A stretch of DNA of 43,441 bases from Haematobacter massiliensis (GTDB lineage Bacteria; Pseudomonadota; Alphaproteobacteria; Rhodobacterales; Rhodobacteraceae). Each line of letters starts with the position of its first letter. Within the stretch, counting starts at the first letter, position 1. This document shows, in pieces, positions 9,305 through 17,715 of the stretch. The notes below the pieces were generated by a model. The model was not told the DNA's origin, searched no databases, and saw nothing but the letters and a program-made list of their open reading frames with translations. The DNA is taken from positions 1-43,441 of the forward strand of contig NZ_JGYG01000020.1 in the NCBI RefSeq assembly GCF_000740795.1, read 5' to 3'. The position numbers were made by a program, and so were the translations under genes.

Positions 9305-10597
9305 ATGATCAAGAGACTTGTCATTGCCGTCATCCTGCTTGCCATCGTCGTGGGCGGCCTTGTCGGGTTCAACCTGTTCCGGTCGAAGATGATCGCGGAT
9401 TTCTTTGCAAACCGTCAGGTGCCGCCCGCGGCGGTTGCCGTCTATGAGGTGAAGCCGGTCACATGGTCGCCGGTGATTGAGGCGATCGGGACGGCCAACG
9501 CATCGCAAGGTGTCCAGCTGACGGTTGAGACGGCCGGGATCGTGCGGGAGATCCTGTTCAGCGCCAACGACAAGGTCGCGCAGGGAGAAACACTCCTGCG
9601 GCTGGACAGCCGCGTTCGGGCCGCCGATGTGGAGGCCGCGCGGACGCAGGTCGATCTGACCCGGCAGACTCTTGCGCGGAACCAGCAGCTTCAGCGGCGT
9701 GGCGTCTCCACCAACGTCTCGCTTGAGGAGGCAGAAGCCTCTGCCCGCGCGGCCGAGGCGCAGCTCGCCTCCGCCGTGGCCGTATTGGATCAGACCAAAC
9801 TCGACGCGCCCTTCCCCGGAACGGTAGGGATCCCGCGTGTCGACCTTGGCGAGTATCTGTCGCCGGGTACCACCGTCGCCACGCTTCAGGATCTGGAAAC
9901 GATGCGCGTCGATTTCAGTGTACCGGAGCAGCGTCTGCGGGAGCTTTCCATCACGCAGCAGCTCAGTGTCTGGGCAGGCGGTATGACCGAAGGGCTGGCG
10001 GGGCAAGTGACAGGCATTGATCCGCGCGTCGATCCGCAAAGCCGGCTCGTTTCCGTACGCGGGTCGGTGGCCAATCCGGGCCAGCAACTGACGCCGGGAC
10101 AATTCGTCCGCATCGCGGTGGCGCTGCCGCAAGAGACGGGTGTGATCGCCGTGCCGCTGACTTCCGTCGTCTCGAGCCTTTACGGCGACTATGTCTATCT
10201 CGTGCAGCCGAAAGAGGACAATGCGGAGCAGTTGGAAGTCCGTCAGTCCTTCGTGACGATCGGTCGCCGCTCCGGGCCCGTCGCGGAGATCGTGTCGGGG
10301 GTAAAGGCGGGGGATCGGGTGGTGACGGCGGGTCAGAACCGATTGAGCAACGGTCAGCCCGCTGAGATCGACAACGCCATCAATCCCGCCGTTCAGGAGA
10401 CCGAGGCATATATCCGCTCCGGCGACGTGGGCCGCAACCCGACAGAAAACGGTAGCAGCGAAGCAGGGCAGGATGCGCCAGCGGCGGGAGCCGGCACCGG
10501 AGCCACGGAGGGCAGCCCGGGCGAGACCGGCGATGCGACAGAGGGCGGTGGTGCAAATGGCAGTGGCACGACCGGTGGCGGGACGACTGGCCAATGA
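9305..10597 (+). CDS. RND efflux membrane-fusion (adaptor) subunit
   Basis: HlyD/AcrA-type periplasmic adaptor, 430 residues, linking the inner-membrane pump to an outer-membrane channel. It has an N-terminal membrane anchor (hydrophobic residues about 4-24) with no lipobox Cys, a lipoyl half-domain (VQLTVETAGIVREI..VAQGETLLRLD), a coiled-coil hairpin (about residues 103-165), the second lipoyl half (LDAPFPGTVGIPRVDLGEYLSPG) and beta-barrel and membrane-proximal parts (LTPGQFVRIAVALP; GDRVVTAGQNRL). The last 50-60 residues are an unusual Gly/Thr/Ala/Glu-rich low-complexity tail. The start at 9305 is supported by GGAAGGGG upstream. Longer upstream frames are shadows of tetR. Overlaps the pump gene by ATGA. 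Confidence 0.95.
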   Translation: MIKRLVIAVILLAIVVGGLVGFNLFRSKMIADFFANRQVPPAAVAVYEVKPVTWSPVIEAIGTANASQGVQLTVETAGIVREILFSANDKVAQGETLLRLDSRVRAADVEAARTQVDLTRQTLARNQQLQRRGVSTNVSLEEAEASARAAEAQLASAVAVLDQTKLDAPFPGTVGIPRVDLGEYLSPGTTVATLQDLETMRVDFSVPEQRLRELSITQQLSVWAGGMTEGLAGQVTGIDPRVDPQSRLVSVRGSVANPGQQLTPGQFVRIAVALPQETGVIAVPLTSVVSSLYGDYVYLVQPKEDNAEQLEVRQSFVTIGRRSGPVAEIVSGVKAGDRVVTAGQNRLSNGQPAEIDNAINPAVQETEAYIRSGDVGRNPTENGSSEAGQDAPAAGAGTGATEGSPGETGDATEGGGANGSGTTGGGTTGQ

Positions 10598-13500
10598 GCT
10601 TTTCGGACATTTTCATTCGCCGTCCGGTCCTGTCCACGGTTCTCGGCGCGCTCATCATCCTGCTGGGGATCCAGGGGCTGTTTTCGCTGCAGGTGCGGGA
10701 GTATCCAGAGGTCGATGAGACGGTGATCACCGTCACCACCACCTATCCCGGTGCCTCCGCCGATCTGATGCAGGGGTTCATCACTGCGCCCATTGCCCGC
10801 TCCGTCGCCACGACGGAGAATATCGACTATGTGGACTCCAAGTCGCTGCCCTCTACCTCCATCGTGACCGTGAACATGCGGCTCGGCTCGGATCCGGACG
10901 CGGCGTTGACGGAAGTCATGTCGAAGGTGCAGGAGGTCCGCAGCCAACTGCCGTCGGAGGCCGAAGATCCGACAATCGTCAAGGGCACCGGGATGCAGTT
11001 CGCGACGATGTATTTCGCGTTCCAGAACCCCAACATGACTTCCGAACAGGTCACCGAGTATATCGAACGCGTGATCCGGCCGCGCATGTCCACCATTCCG
11101 GGCGTCGCGGAGGTGGAGGTTCTGGGCGCCTCCGAATATTCCATGCGGATCTGGATCGACCCGATCCTCATGGCAGGGCATCAGCTTACCGCCGCAGATG
11201 TCTATCAGGCGATCACCACGTCAAACTTCCTTGCCGCGCCGGGCAAGACGCGGAATGAACTTGTCGCCTACCCGATCACCATGCAGTCCACGCTGCAGAC
11301 GCCCGAGACCTTTGGCGCTCTGCCAGTGAAGGCCGAGGGCGATGACGTGGTGCGGCTGCGCGACATCGCACGCATCGAGCTTGCCGCAGCTTCCAGCGAT
11401 ACCATCGTCAATTTCAACGGCGAGCCCGGGACGTTCATCGGTGTGTTCCCGACGCCCTCCGCCAACCCGCTGACCGTGTCCTCCGCGGTGCTGGAGGAAC
11501 TGCCTGCGATCCAGGGCAGTCTGCCCAGCGGCATGAGCATGACGCTGATGTATGACGCGACGGAGCAGATCTCCGCCTCCATCGAGGAGGTGTTCAAGAC
11601 CATTCTGGAGGCGGTGGCCATCGTGGTGGTGGTCATCCTGCTGTTCCTTGGCTCCTTCCGCTCGGTGCTGATGCCGATCGTGACCATTCCGCTGTCGCTC
11701 ATCGGGGTGCTGTTCGTCCTTTACCTGCTGGGCTTTTCCATCAACCTGCTGTCGCTCCTCGCCATGGTGCTGGCCATCGGGCTGGTGGTGGATGACGCGA
11801 TCGTGGTGGTGGAGAACATCCACCGCCATATCGAGGAAGGGTTGAGCCCCATGCAGGCCTCTTTCAAGGGGATGCAGGAGATCATCGGCCCCATCGTCGC
11901 CATGACGGTCACACTGGCCGCGGTGTTCGCGCCGCTGGCATTCACCGGCGGGCTGACCGGCGCGCTGTTCCGGGAATTCGCGCTGACGCTCGCGGGTGCG
12001 GTGATGATTTCGGGGGTGATCGCCCTGACGATCACCCCGATGATGTCGGCGCGTCTCCTGAAGCAGGGGGAGGCGAGCCGCTTCCAGAAATTCGTCGATA
12101 CGACCTTCGAGAAGCTGGCCGATCGCTATGAGCGGCTTGTGCGGGGGTCGCTGAAATACCGGCCGATCACGCTGCTGATGGTGATCGTTCTGGTGGCGCT
12201 GATGGGGTTCCTGTTCACGCGGACATCTTCCGAATTGGCGCCGGAGGAGGATCAGGGGGCGCTTTTCTCGATCATCAACGGCCCTTCGAACGCGACGGTC
12301 GATTACACGGCGGCCTATGTCAATCAGATGCGCGACCTGACAAAGGATCTGCCGGAGTTGAAGGCCAACTTCTCCATCGTCGGTTTCGGGGGCGGGACCA
12401 ATTCCGCCATCGCGCTCTGGGCGTTCAATGACTGGGCCGACAGAGACCGTGGCCAGGCGGAGATCCAGCAGGATCTGCAGGCGCGCATCGCGCCCGTCAC
12501 GGGGGTGGAGGCCTTCGTCTTTGCGCCGCCGACGCTGCCGGGAACGGGGGGCGGGCTGCCGATTTCCTTGGTGCTGCAATCGACGGGGCCATCCTCCAAT
12601 GTCTATGAACTGGCCGAGGAGGTCCGCCTCAGGGCGTTGGCGGCCGGTCAGTTCATCGTGGTGCAGAACTCGCTCGCCTATACCCAGACGCAGGTGACCG
12701 TCACCATCGACCGGGATCGCGCGGCGGCGATGAACGTGCCCGCCCAGACCATCGGCCAGACGCTGACGCTGCTGGTCGGCGGCAACAAGATCAGCCAGTT
12801 CGACCGGGATTCCAACAGCTACGACGTCATCATGCAGGTGCCCGACATCTACCGCAACAACCCTGAGCGGCTGGGTGATTTCTTCATTCGCGCGACGACG
12901 GGCGACATGGTGCCCCTCTCGGCGCTGGTGGACATCAAGACAAACGTCTCGCCAACCGCCATCGAGCAGTTCAACCAACTGAACTCCGCCACGATCTCTG
13001 CCCTGCCGCTTCCCGGGGTTTCCACGGGCGACGGGTTGCAGACCATCGTGGGCATTGCGCAGGATCTGCTGCCCGAAGGGTTCTTCATCGACTATTCCGG
13101 CCAGTCGCGGCTTGAGGTGACCGAGGGAAACACCATCCTCATCGCCTTCGGTGCGGCTGTGATCGTGATCTATCTCGTGCTCGCCGCGCAGTTCGAGAGC
13201 TTCCGCGATCCGTTCATCATCATGATGTCTGTGCCGCTGTCGATCTTTGGCGCCATCATTCCGCTGAACCTCGGCGCCTCGACGCTGAACATCTATACGC
13301 AGGTGGGGCTGATCACGCTTGTCGGGCTGATCACCAAGCACGGCATCCTGCTGGTGGAATTCGCCAACCAGCAGCGGCGCGCGCATAACCTCAGCCGGGA
13401 GGAGGGGATCATCCTCTCCGCCCGCGTGCGTCTCCGCCCGATCCTCATGACGACGGCGGCGATGGCGCTGGGTGTGGTGCCGCTCATCACGGCGGCGGGT

Positions 13501-13680
13501 GCGGGGGCGGCCGCGCGCTACTCCATGGGGTTGGTGATCTTTACCGGGCTGATTATCGGTTCTGCCTTCACCCTCTTCGTCGTGCCGATGTTCTACAGCT
13601 ACATCGCCGAGAAGGAGATGCCGCCGGAGCCGGAGAAACCCGATCCGGAAGCGATGGCAGCAACCTCCGAAGCGCATTGA
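10594..13680 (+). CDS. RND multidrug efflux pump, inner-membrane subunit (HAE1/AcrB type)
   Basis: Proton-driven inner-membrane transporter of 1028 residues with the expected 12-helix, two-repeat layout. The N-terminus SDIFIRRPVLSTVLGALIILLG is a typical first helix. The proton-relay pair in helix 4 is present as GLVVDDAIVVVENIHRH (D400, D401). The TM10-12 part has GLITKHGILLVEFANQQR and RLRPILMTTAAMALGVVPL. Porter domains lie between. It is coupled to the adaptor gene by ATGA. Likely under the TetR protein encoded divergently. No outer-membrane factor gene follows, so a TolC-like channel encoded elsewhere must be used. Substrates cannot be told from the sequence. Confidence 0.97.
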   Translation: MSFSDIFIRRPVLSTVLGALIILLGIQGLFSLQVREYPEVDETVITVTTTYPGASADLMQGFITAPIARSVATTENIDYVDSKSLPSTSIVTVNMRLGSDPDAALTEVMSKVQEVRSQLPSEAEDPTIVKGTGMQFATMYFAFQNPNMTSEQVTEYIERVIRPRMSTIPGVAEVEVLGASEYSMRIWIDPILMAGHQLTAADVYQAITTSNFLAAPGKTRNELVAYPITMQSTLQTPETFGALPVKAEGDDVVRLRDIARIELAAASSDTIVNFNGEPGTFIGVFPTPSANPLTVSSAVLEELPAIQGSLPSGMSMTLMYDATEQISASIEEVFKTILEAVAIVVVVILLFLGSFRSVLMPIVTIPLSLIGVLFVLYLLGFSINLLSLLAMVLAIGLVVDDAIVVVENIHRHIEEGLSPMQASFKGMQEIIGPIVAMTVTLAAVFAPLAFTGGLTGALFREFALTLAGAVMISGVIALTITPMMSARLLKQGEASRFQKFVDTTFEKLADRYERLVRGSLKYRPITLLMVIVLVALMGFLFTRTSSELAPEEDQGALFSIINGPSNATVDYTAAYVNQMRDLTKDLPELKANFSIVGFGGGTNSAIALWAFNDWADRDRGQAEIQQDLQARIAPVTGVEAFVFAPPTLPGTGGGLPISLVLQSTGPSSNVYELAEEVRLRALAAGQFIVVQNSLAYTQTQVTVTIDRDRAAAMNVPAQTIGQTLTLLVGGNKISQFDRDSNSYDVIMQVPDIYRNNPERLGDFFIRATTGDMVPLSALVDIKTNVSPTAIEQFNQLNSATISALPLPGVSTGDGLQTIVGIAQDLLPEGFFIDYSGQSRLEVTEGNTILIAFGAAVIVIYLVLAAQFESFRDPFIIMMSVPLSIFGAIIPLNLGASTLNIYTQVGLITLVGLITKHGILLVEFANQQRRAHNLSREEGIILSARVRLRPILMTTAAMALGVVPLITAAGAGAAARYSMGLVIFTGLIIGSAFTLFVVPMFYSYIAEKEMPPEPEKPDPEAMAATSEAH

Positions 13681-13700
13681 GCGGCTCGGGCAGCGGGGCC

Positions 13701-14120
13701 ATGCCGAACGATCTCGTGCCCGAACTGGCGGTCACGGATTGGCGGCGGTCGCGGTGCTTCTACTGCGATCTTCTGGGGTTCGCCGTCATCTATGAGCGGC
13801 CGGAGGAAGGGTTCAGCTATCTGCGCCTCGGGGCTGCCGATCTCATGATAGATGAGATCGGCAAGGGCCGAACCTTCGACGCGGGGGAGGGACCGTGGCG
13901 AGCGCCGCTCGGGAGAGGCATGAACCTGCAGATTCGCGTGGCCCAGATCGCTCCATTACTGGCCGCCCTGGAGGGGGCCGGTCGGTCCCTCTACCTGCCG
14001 GTGGAAGAGCGATGGTATCGCACGGGCGCGGGGGAGGTTGGCAACCGGCAGTTCATCATTGCGGACCCCGACGGATATCTCCTGCGCTTCCATGAACATC
14101 TTGGATACCGGCCGGCCTGA
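13701..14120 (+). CDS. VOC-family bleomycin-resistance-type protein
   Basis: Small vicinal-oxygen-chelate fold protein, 139 residues. The pattern (LVPELAVTDWRRSRCFYCDLLGFAVIYERPEEGFSYLRL, shown in pieces: VPELAVTDW, FYCDLLGF, RPEEGFSYLRLG) and the end NRQFIIADPDGYLLRF match bleomycin-binding/glyoxalase-like proteins that sequester or modify a drug. The ATG at 13701 is chosen over the TTG at 13677 that overlaps the pump stop because the family motif begins right after it. Its place as third gene behind the efflux pair suggests a shared detoxification role. That is inference. Confidence 0.85.
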   Translation: MPNDLVPELAVTDWRRSRCFYCDLLGFAVIYERPEEGFSYLRLGAADLMIDEIGKGRTFDAGEGPWRAPLGRGMNLQIRVAQIAPLLAALEGAGRSLYLPVEERWYRTGAGEVGNRQFIIADPDGYLLRFHEHLGYRPA

Positions 14121-14262
14121 CATGCGCCGCGGGCGCTTACGGGCTGCTGACAATGGCTGTCAGGCCTGCATGGCGGCTTTCCTGATCTGACGAAGTACAC
14201 CCGGATACCGGCAGATTTCGGACCATTGTCGCACCGATCTCCAGATTTGGAGGGAGTGGGGC

Positions 14263-14304
14263 ATGACACGTCAGGGCTTTTTCAGCGGCCCGCTAAGGGT
14301 CTGA
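14263..14304 (+). other. Possible 13-codon ORF with hairpin-masked ribosome site
   Basis: ATG to TGA encoding MTRQGFFSGPLRV. GGAGG stands 9 bases before the ATG and is partly paired in CTCCA-GATT-TGGAG (14239-14252). It could be a leader peptide, a small protein or chance. Nothing downstream on this strand before the terminator-like stem looks like a target gene. Confidence 0.15.
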
Positions 14305-14430
14305 CCTTATGCGCTTCGATGTTGATGACACTGGCAGACATGTTTGCGGATCGACAGAGTCGGTTTGACGGTAACGTGCTGCTGAGAAGGCTCTCGCACA
14401 TCTCGCCACCGACGATCTGTGAGGCGATTG

Positions 14431-14466
14431 GCGCGCCGCCCCGTTCAGGACGGCGCGCGAAGTTTT
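14431..14466 (+). terminator. Candidate Rho-independent terminator
   Basis: GCGCGCCG (14431-14438) pairs perfectly with CGGCGCGC (14451-14458) around a 12-base loop, and TTTT follows at 14463-14466. Orientation fits the plus strand and the end of the RND-VOC operon, although it is 310 bases behind the last gene. The T-run is short, so it may be weak. Confidence 0.45.
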
Positions 14467-14596
14467 GACGGTGCCCGAAGTCGGCCATCGGACAGCAGCG
14501 AGGAGGGCGGGCGCCTCCTCCCAAGAAATCTGCCTGACTCCGGAGCTTTTGCGGCAGTGATCGACGGTCCCGCCGCCGATCATCGCGATTGCTCGA

Positions 14597-15679
14597 TCAG
14601 CTCGGGATTTTGCCCTGAATACCCTCGACGTAGAAGTTGAGCCCGTGGAGCGCACCGTCATCCGGTACTTCGCCCTCCTTGAGCCAGACTGAACCATCCT
14701 GCTTGTTCAGCGGGCCGGTGAACGGATGGTATTCGCCCTTCGCGATCCTGTCCTTCAGCGCGAGCGCCTCCGCCTTCACCTCGGCAGGGACGGCATCGGT
14801 GATCTCGCCGATCTCGACCGTTCCAGTGCCGACGCCCTCCCAGTTCTTCGCCGTCTCCCACTTGCCGTCCAGCAGCAGTTGCACACGCTCTATGTAATAG
14901 GGTGCCCAGTTGTCGATGATGGAAGAGATCCGCGGCTTCGGCGCATAGGCCGACATGTCGGAAGCCTGACCGAAGGAGAAGATGCCCGCTTCCTGTGCCT
15001 TCGCCTGCGGTGCGGTGGAGTCGGTATGCTGGAGCAGCACATCCACGCCTTCGGCGATCAGCGCGGCGGCAGCGTCGGCCTCCTTCGCGGGGTCGAACCA
15101 AGTGTAGGCCCAGACCACCTTGATCTCCACATCCGGGTTCACCTTCTTCGCATGGATGAAGGAGGCGTTGATCCCCTGGATCACTTCCGGGATGGGGAAA
15201 GAGCCGATGTAGCCGATCTTGTTGGACTTGGTCATCCGCCCGGCGAGCGTGCCCATGATCGCCCGACCCTCATAGAAACGGGCGTCATAGGTGGCGAGGT
15301 TCGGCGCGGTCTTGTAGCCCGTCGCATGCTCGAACTTCACCTTCGGGAACTTGCCGGCCACGTTCACGGTGGCTTCCATGAAGCCGAAGGACGTGGTGAA
15401 GATGAGCTGGTTCCCCGCGAGCGCAAGCTGGGTGATCGCACGTTCGGCGTCTGCGCCCTCCGGCACGTTCTCGATGGCGCTGGTGACGACGCGGCCACCG
15501 AAATGCGCTTCCATTTCCTTGCGGGCCTGATCGTGCTGGTAGGTCCAGCCGCCGTCGCCCGGAACACCGACATAGATGAAGCCGACCTTCACCGGTTCCT
15601 GCGCGAGCGCCATGCGACCCATGCCCCCCGCCGCGAGAGCAAGAACGGCACCGCCGGCCAGTAGTTCGCGTCTGTTCAT
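14597..15679 (-). CDS. BMP/PnrA-family ABC substrate-binding protein (purine nucleoside type)
   Basis: Periplasmic binding protein of 360 residues for an ABC importer, in the basic-membrane-protein family whose known members bind purine nucleosides. The mature part starts near QEPVKVGFIYVGVPGDGGWTYQHDQ and has FGFMEATVNVA, FYEGRAIMGTLAG and IGYIGSFPIPEVIQGINAS, all typical of the family. The signal peptide begins MNRRELLAGG and ends ALA (cleavage after about residue 26). The RR-x-L-L pattern suggests export by the Tat system, while many relatives use Sec. It is the last gene of the purine block, 30 bases behind a permease, with GGGAGAA before the ATG. Ligand by context: purine nucleoside, or a xanthine-pathway base. 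Confidence 0.92.
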   Translation of the reverse strand: MNRRELLAGGAVLALAAGGMGRMALAQEPVKVGFIYVGVPGDGGWTYQHDQARKEMEAHFGGRVVTSAIENVPEGADAERAITQLALAGNQLIFTTSFGFMEATVNVAGKFPKVKFEHATGYKTAPNLATYDARFYEGRAIMGTLAGRMTKSNKIGYIGSFPIPEVIQGINASFIHAKKVNPDVEIKVVWAYTWFDPAKEADAAAALIAEGVDVLLQHTDSTAPQAKAQEAGIFSFGQASDMSAYAPKPRISSIIDNWAPYYIERVQLLLDGKWETAKNWEGVGTGTVEIGEITDAVPAEVKAEALALKDRIAKGEYHPFTGPLNKQDGSVWLKEGEVPDDGALHGLNFYVEGIQGKIPS

Positions 15680-15709
15680 TCAAGTTTCTCCCGTTGGATG
15701 GAATTTGCC

Positions 15710-16636
15710 TCAGGACGAGGCATGGAATACTCGGCCGAGCGATCCGGGCACACCCCGCGCCCGCCGCCGGCCCGATATGAGGACGAGAACGATGATCGTA
15801 ATGACATAGGGTGCCATCGAAAGGTACTGCACCGGAATGTTCACCCCGCGCGCCTGCAGGTTCAACTGCAATACCGTGACGCCGCCAAAGAGATAGGCGC
15901 CGAGAACCGCGCGCCATGGCCGCCAGGAGGCAAAGACGACGATGGCAAGGGCGATCCACCCGGCGCCGGCCGTCATGCCTTCGGTCCATTGCGGCACACG
16001 TATGAGGCTGAGATAACCTCCGCCCAGTCCCGCGCAGGCCCCGCCGAACAGAATGGCGAGGAACCGGATACGCAGTACGCGATAGCCGAGCGCATGGGCG
16101 GCGTCGTGGTTCTCTCCCACAGCCCGGAGCACCAGCCCGCCACGCGTTCGCGTGAGCCACCACCAGACCGCAAAGGTAAGAAGCAGCGACCCGTAGACCC
16201 AGATGTCATGACGGAAGAACATGGGCCCCAGGACCGGCAAATCAGACAGGGGACCGAGGTCAAGTTTCGGCGTGCTGACCGGGCGCATACTGCTGTAGCC
16301 CTGCCCGATAAGCGCAGAGAGGCCCAACCCGAACAGCGTCAGAGCAAGCCCCGTCGCGACCTGATTGGACAGCAGAAACAGCACGAGGACAGCAAAGAGA
16401 GCCGCGAGCAATGCCCCGCCCAGAGCCGCCCCGAGCATCCCCAGTACAGGATTTTCCGTATGGATCGTGACGGCGAAGCCGCAAACCGCGCCGCAGATCA
16501 TCATCCCTTCCACGCCGAGGTTCAGCACGCCCGAACGCTCCACCACAAGCTCGCCTATGGCAGCGAAGAGGATAGGGGTCGAAGCGACCATCAGCATCGC
16601 GACAAGTGTCGGAATGTCGAAACCGGCAATGACCAT
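15710..16636 (-). CDS. ABC transporter permease, NupC/BPD_transp_2 type
   Basis: Inner-membrane permease of 308 residues for the purine-type importer. It opens with IPTLVAMLMVASTPILFAAIGELVVERSGVLNLG in hydrophobic segments (key motif GELVVERSGVLNLGVEGMM), then eight or so hydrophobic helices, with the coupling motif RAVGENHDAAHALGYRV in the cytoplasmic loop. The ATG at 16636 overlaps the stop of the other permease (TGATG). The longer open frame to 17128 is a shadow. The two unequal permeases probably form a heterodimer with the duplicated ATPase. Confidence 0.92.
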   Translation of the reverse strand: MVIAGFDIPTLVAMLMVASTPILFAAIGELVVERSGVLNLGVEGMMICGAVCGFAVTIHTENPVLGMLGAALGGALLAALFAVLVLFLLSNQVATGLALTLFGLGLSALIGQGYSSMRPVSTPKLDLGPLSDLPVLGPMFFRHDIWVYGSLLLTFAVWWWLTRTRGGLVLRAVGENHDAAHALGYRVLRIRFLAILFGGACAGLGGGYLSLIRVPQWTEGMTAGAGWIALAIVVFASWRPWRAVLGAYLFGGVTVLQLNLQARGVNIPVQYLSMAPYVITIIVLVLISGRRRARGVPGSLGRVFHASS

Positions 16637-17715
16637 CACACGGTCTCCTTCGCGATGCGGATGCGATAGTCGGACAGCACGTCGAGTGCCAGCAGGAAGA
16701 ACAGCAGCATCCCCTGAAACGCCTGTATGGCGGAGGCCGGAAGGCCCAGCATGGATTGCGCGATTTCTCCGCCGATATAGGTCAGCGCGAGCAGGAACCC
16801 GGCGAGCACGATCCCGATGGGATGAAGGCGCCCAAGAAACGCCACGATGATCGCCGTGAAGCCGTAACCGGTGGCGAAGTCGGGCGACAAGGTGCCGGAC
16901 GGACCCGAAACCTCGAACATGCCGGCCAGTCCTGCCAACGCCCCCGAGACACCGAGACAGAACACCACCAGCTTGTCGGGGCTGACGCCGGCAAAGCGCG
17001 CAGCCCGCGGCGCGAGCCCCGCCACGCGGATCCGGAAGCCCAGGATATGCCGGGAGAGGATCACCCATGTCGCAAGCACCGCAAGTGCGGCCGCGATGAC
17101 GCCCCAGTGAATGCCGGTGCCGGCCCAAAGCTCGGGGTTCGCAGCGGGCGGATACTGCTGAAGGTTGCGGCTACCTGGAAAGCCGTAGCCCTCCGGGTTC
17201 TTCAGCGGGCCGAAGGCTACCCACGACAGAATGTGCCCCGCCACATAGACCAGCATGAGCGAAACGAGGATCTCCGAGGTGCCGAAACGGATCTTGAGCA
17301 CCGCCGGGATCATCGCCCACAGGAAGCCCCCCAATGCTGCCGCAAGCACCATCAGGGGGAATATGTACCACCCCTCCGCCGGGTAGAAAGCCAGCGCGAC
17401 TGCGGCGCCGCAGATTGCGCCGATGATATACTGTCCCTCTGCCCCGATGTTCCAGATGCCCGCCCGGAAGCCCAGCGACAGGCCGGTCGCTATCAGGATA
17501 AGCGGCGCGGCCTTCACAAAAAGCTGCGGACGATAGTACCAGGCATTCTCCGAAAACAGCGGATCCCAGAAGATCGTGCGGATCGCGATGACCGGATCCT
17601 TGCCCAGAAGCGCAAACAGCAGCCCCCCGAAGATCATCGTGAGGACAACGGCGAGCAGGGGCGTCACAACCGCCCAGAGACGCGACGGCGTCCCGCGTTT
17701 CTCAAGCCGGATCAT
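16636..17715 (-). CDS. ABC transporter permease, NupB/BPD_transp_2 type
   Basis: Second inner-membrane permease, 359 residues. Motifs are PLILIATGLSLGFRAGIWNIG in the first half, GAEGQYIIGA, FGTSEILVSLMLVYVAG, and the coupling-loop segment RVAGLAPRAARFAGV, as in purine nucleoside importer permeases. I place the start at the ATG at 17715 (MIRLEKRG), 14 bases inside the ATPase 3' end. The upstream in-frame start at 17757 would add residues from the ATPase shadow. Works with the neighbouring permease, ATPase and binding protein. Confidence 0.92.
   Translation of the reverse strand: MIRLEKRGTPSRLWAVVTPLLAVVLTMIFGGLLFALLGKDPVIAIRTIFWDPLFSENAWYYRPQLFVKAAPLILIATGLSLGFRAGIWNIGAEGQYIIGAICGAAVALAFYPAEGWYIFPLMVLAAALGGFLWAMIPAVLKIRFGTSEILVSLMLVYVAGHILSWVAFGPLKNPEGYGFPGSRNLQQYPPAANPELWAGTGIHWGVIAAALAVLATWVILSRHILGFRIRVAGLAPRAARFAGVSPDKLVVFCLGVSGALAGLAGMFEVSGPSGTLSPDFATGYGFTAIIVAFLGRLHPIGIVLAGFLLALTYIGGEIAQSMLGLPASAIQAFQGMLLFFLLALDVLSDYRIRIAKETV

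Larger units (their letters stand above)
14121..14596. other. Gene-poor gap with inverted repeats
   Basis: No recognisable gene in 476 bases. It holds GCGCC-GCG-GGCGC at 14124-14136, CTGACA-ATGGC-TGTCAG at 14147-14163, a 13-codon frame at 14263-14304 with its ribosome site inside a small hairpin, and a GC-rich terminator-like stem at 14431-14458. The open frames of 60-80 codons in both strands resemble no family I know. Confidence 0.6.

Noticed and set aside
11221-13677. 818-codon open frame opposite the RND pump
   Set aside because: Antisense shadow of the pump gene, rich in His, Arg and Gln, with no family pattern.
14226-14524. ORFs of about 80 codons in the gap behind the VOC gene
   Set aside because: They overlap one another on both strands, one runs through the terminator-like stem, and none shows a motif or a convincing start signal.
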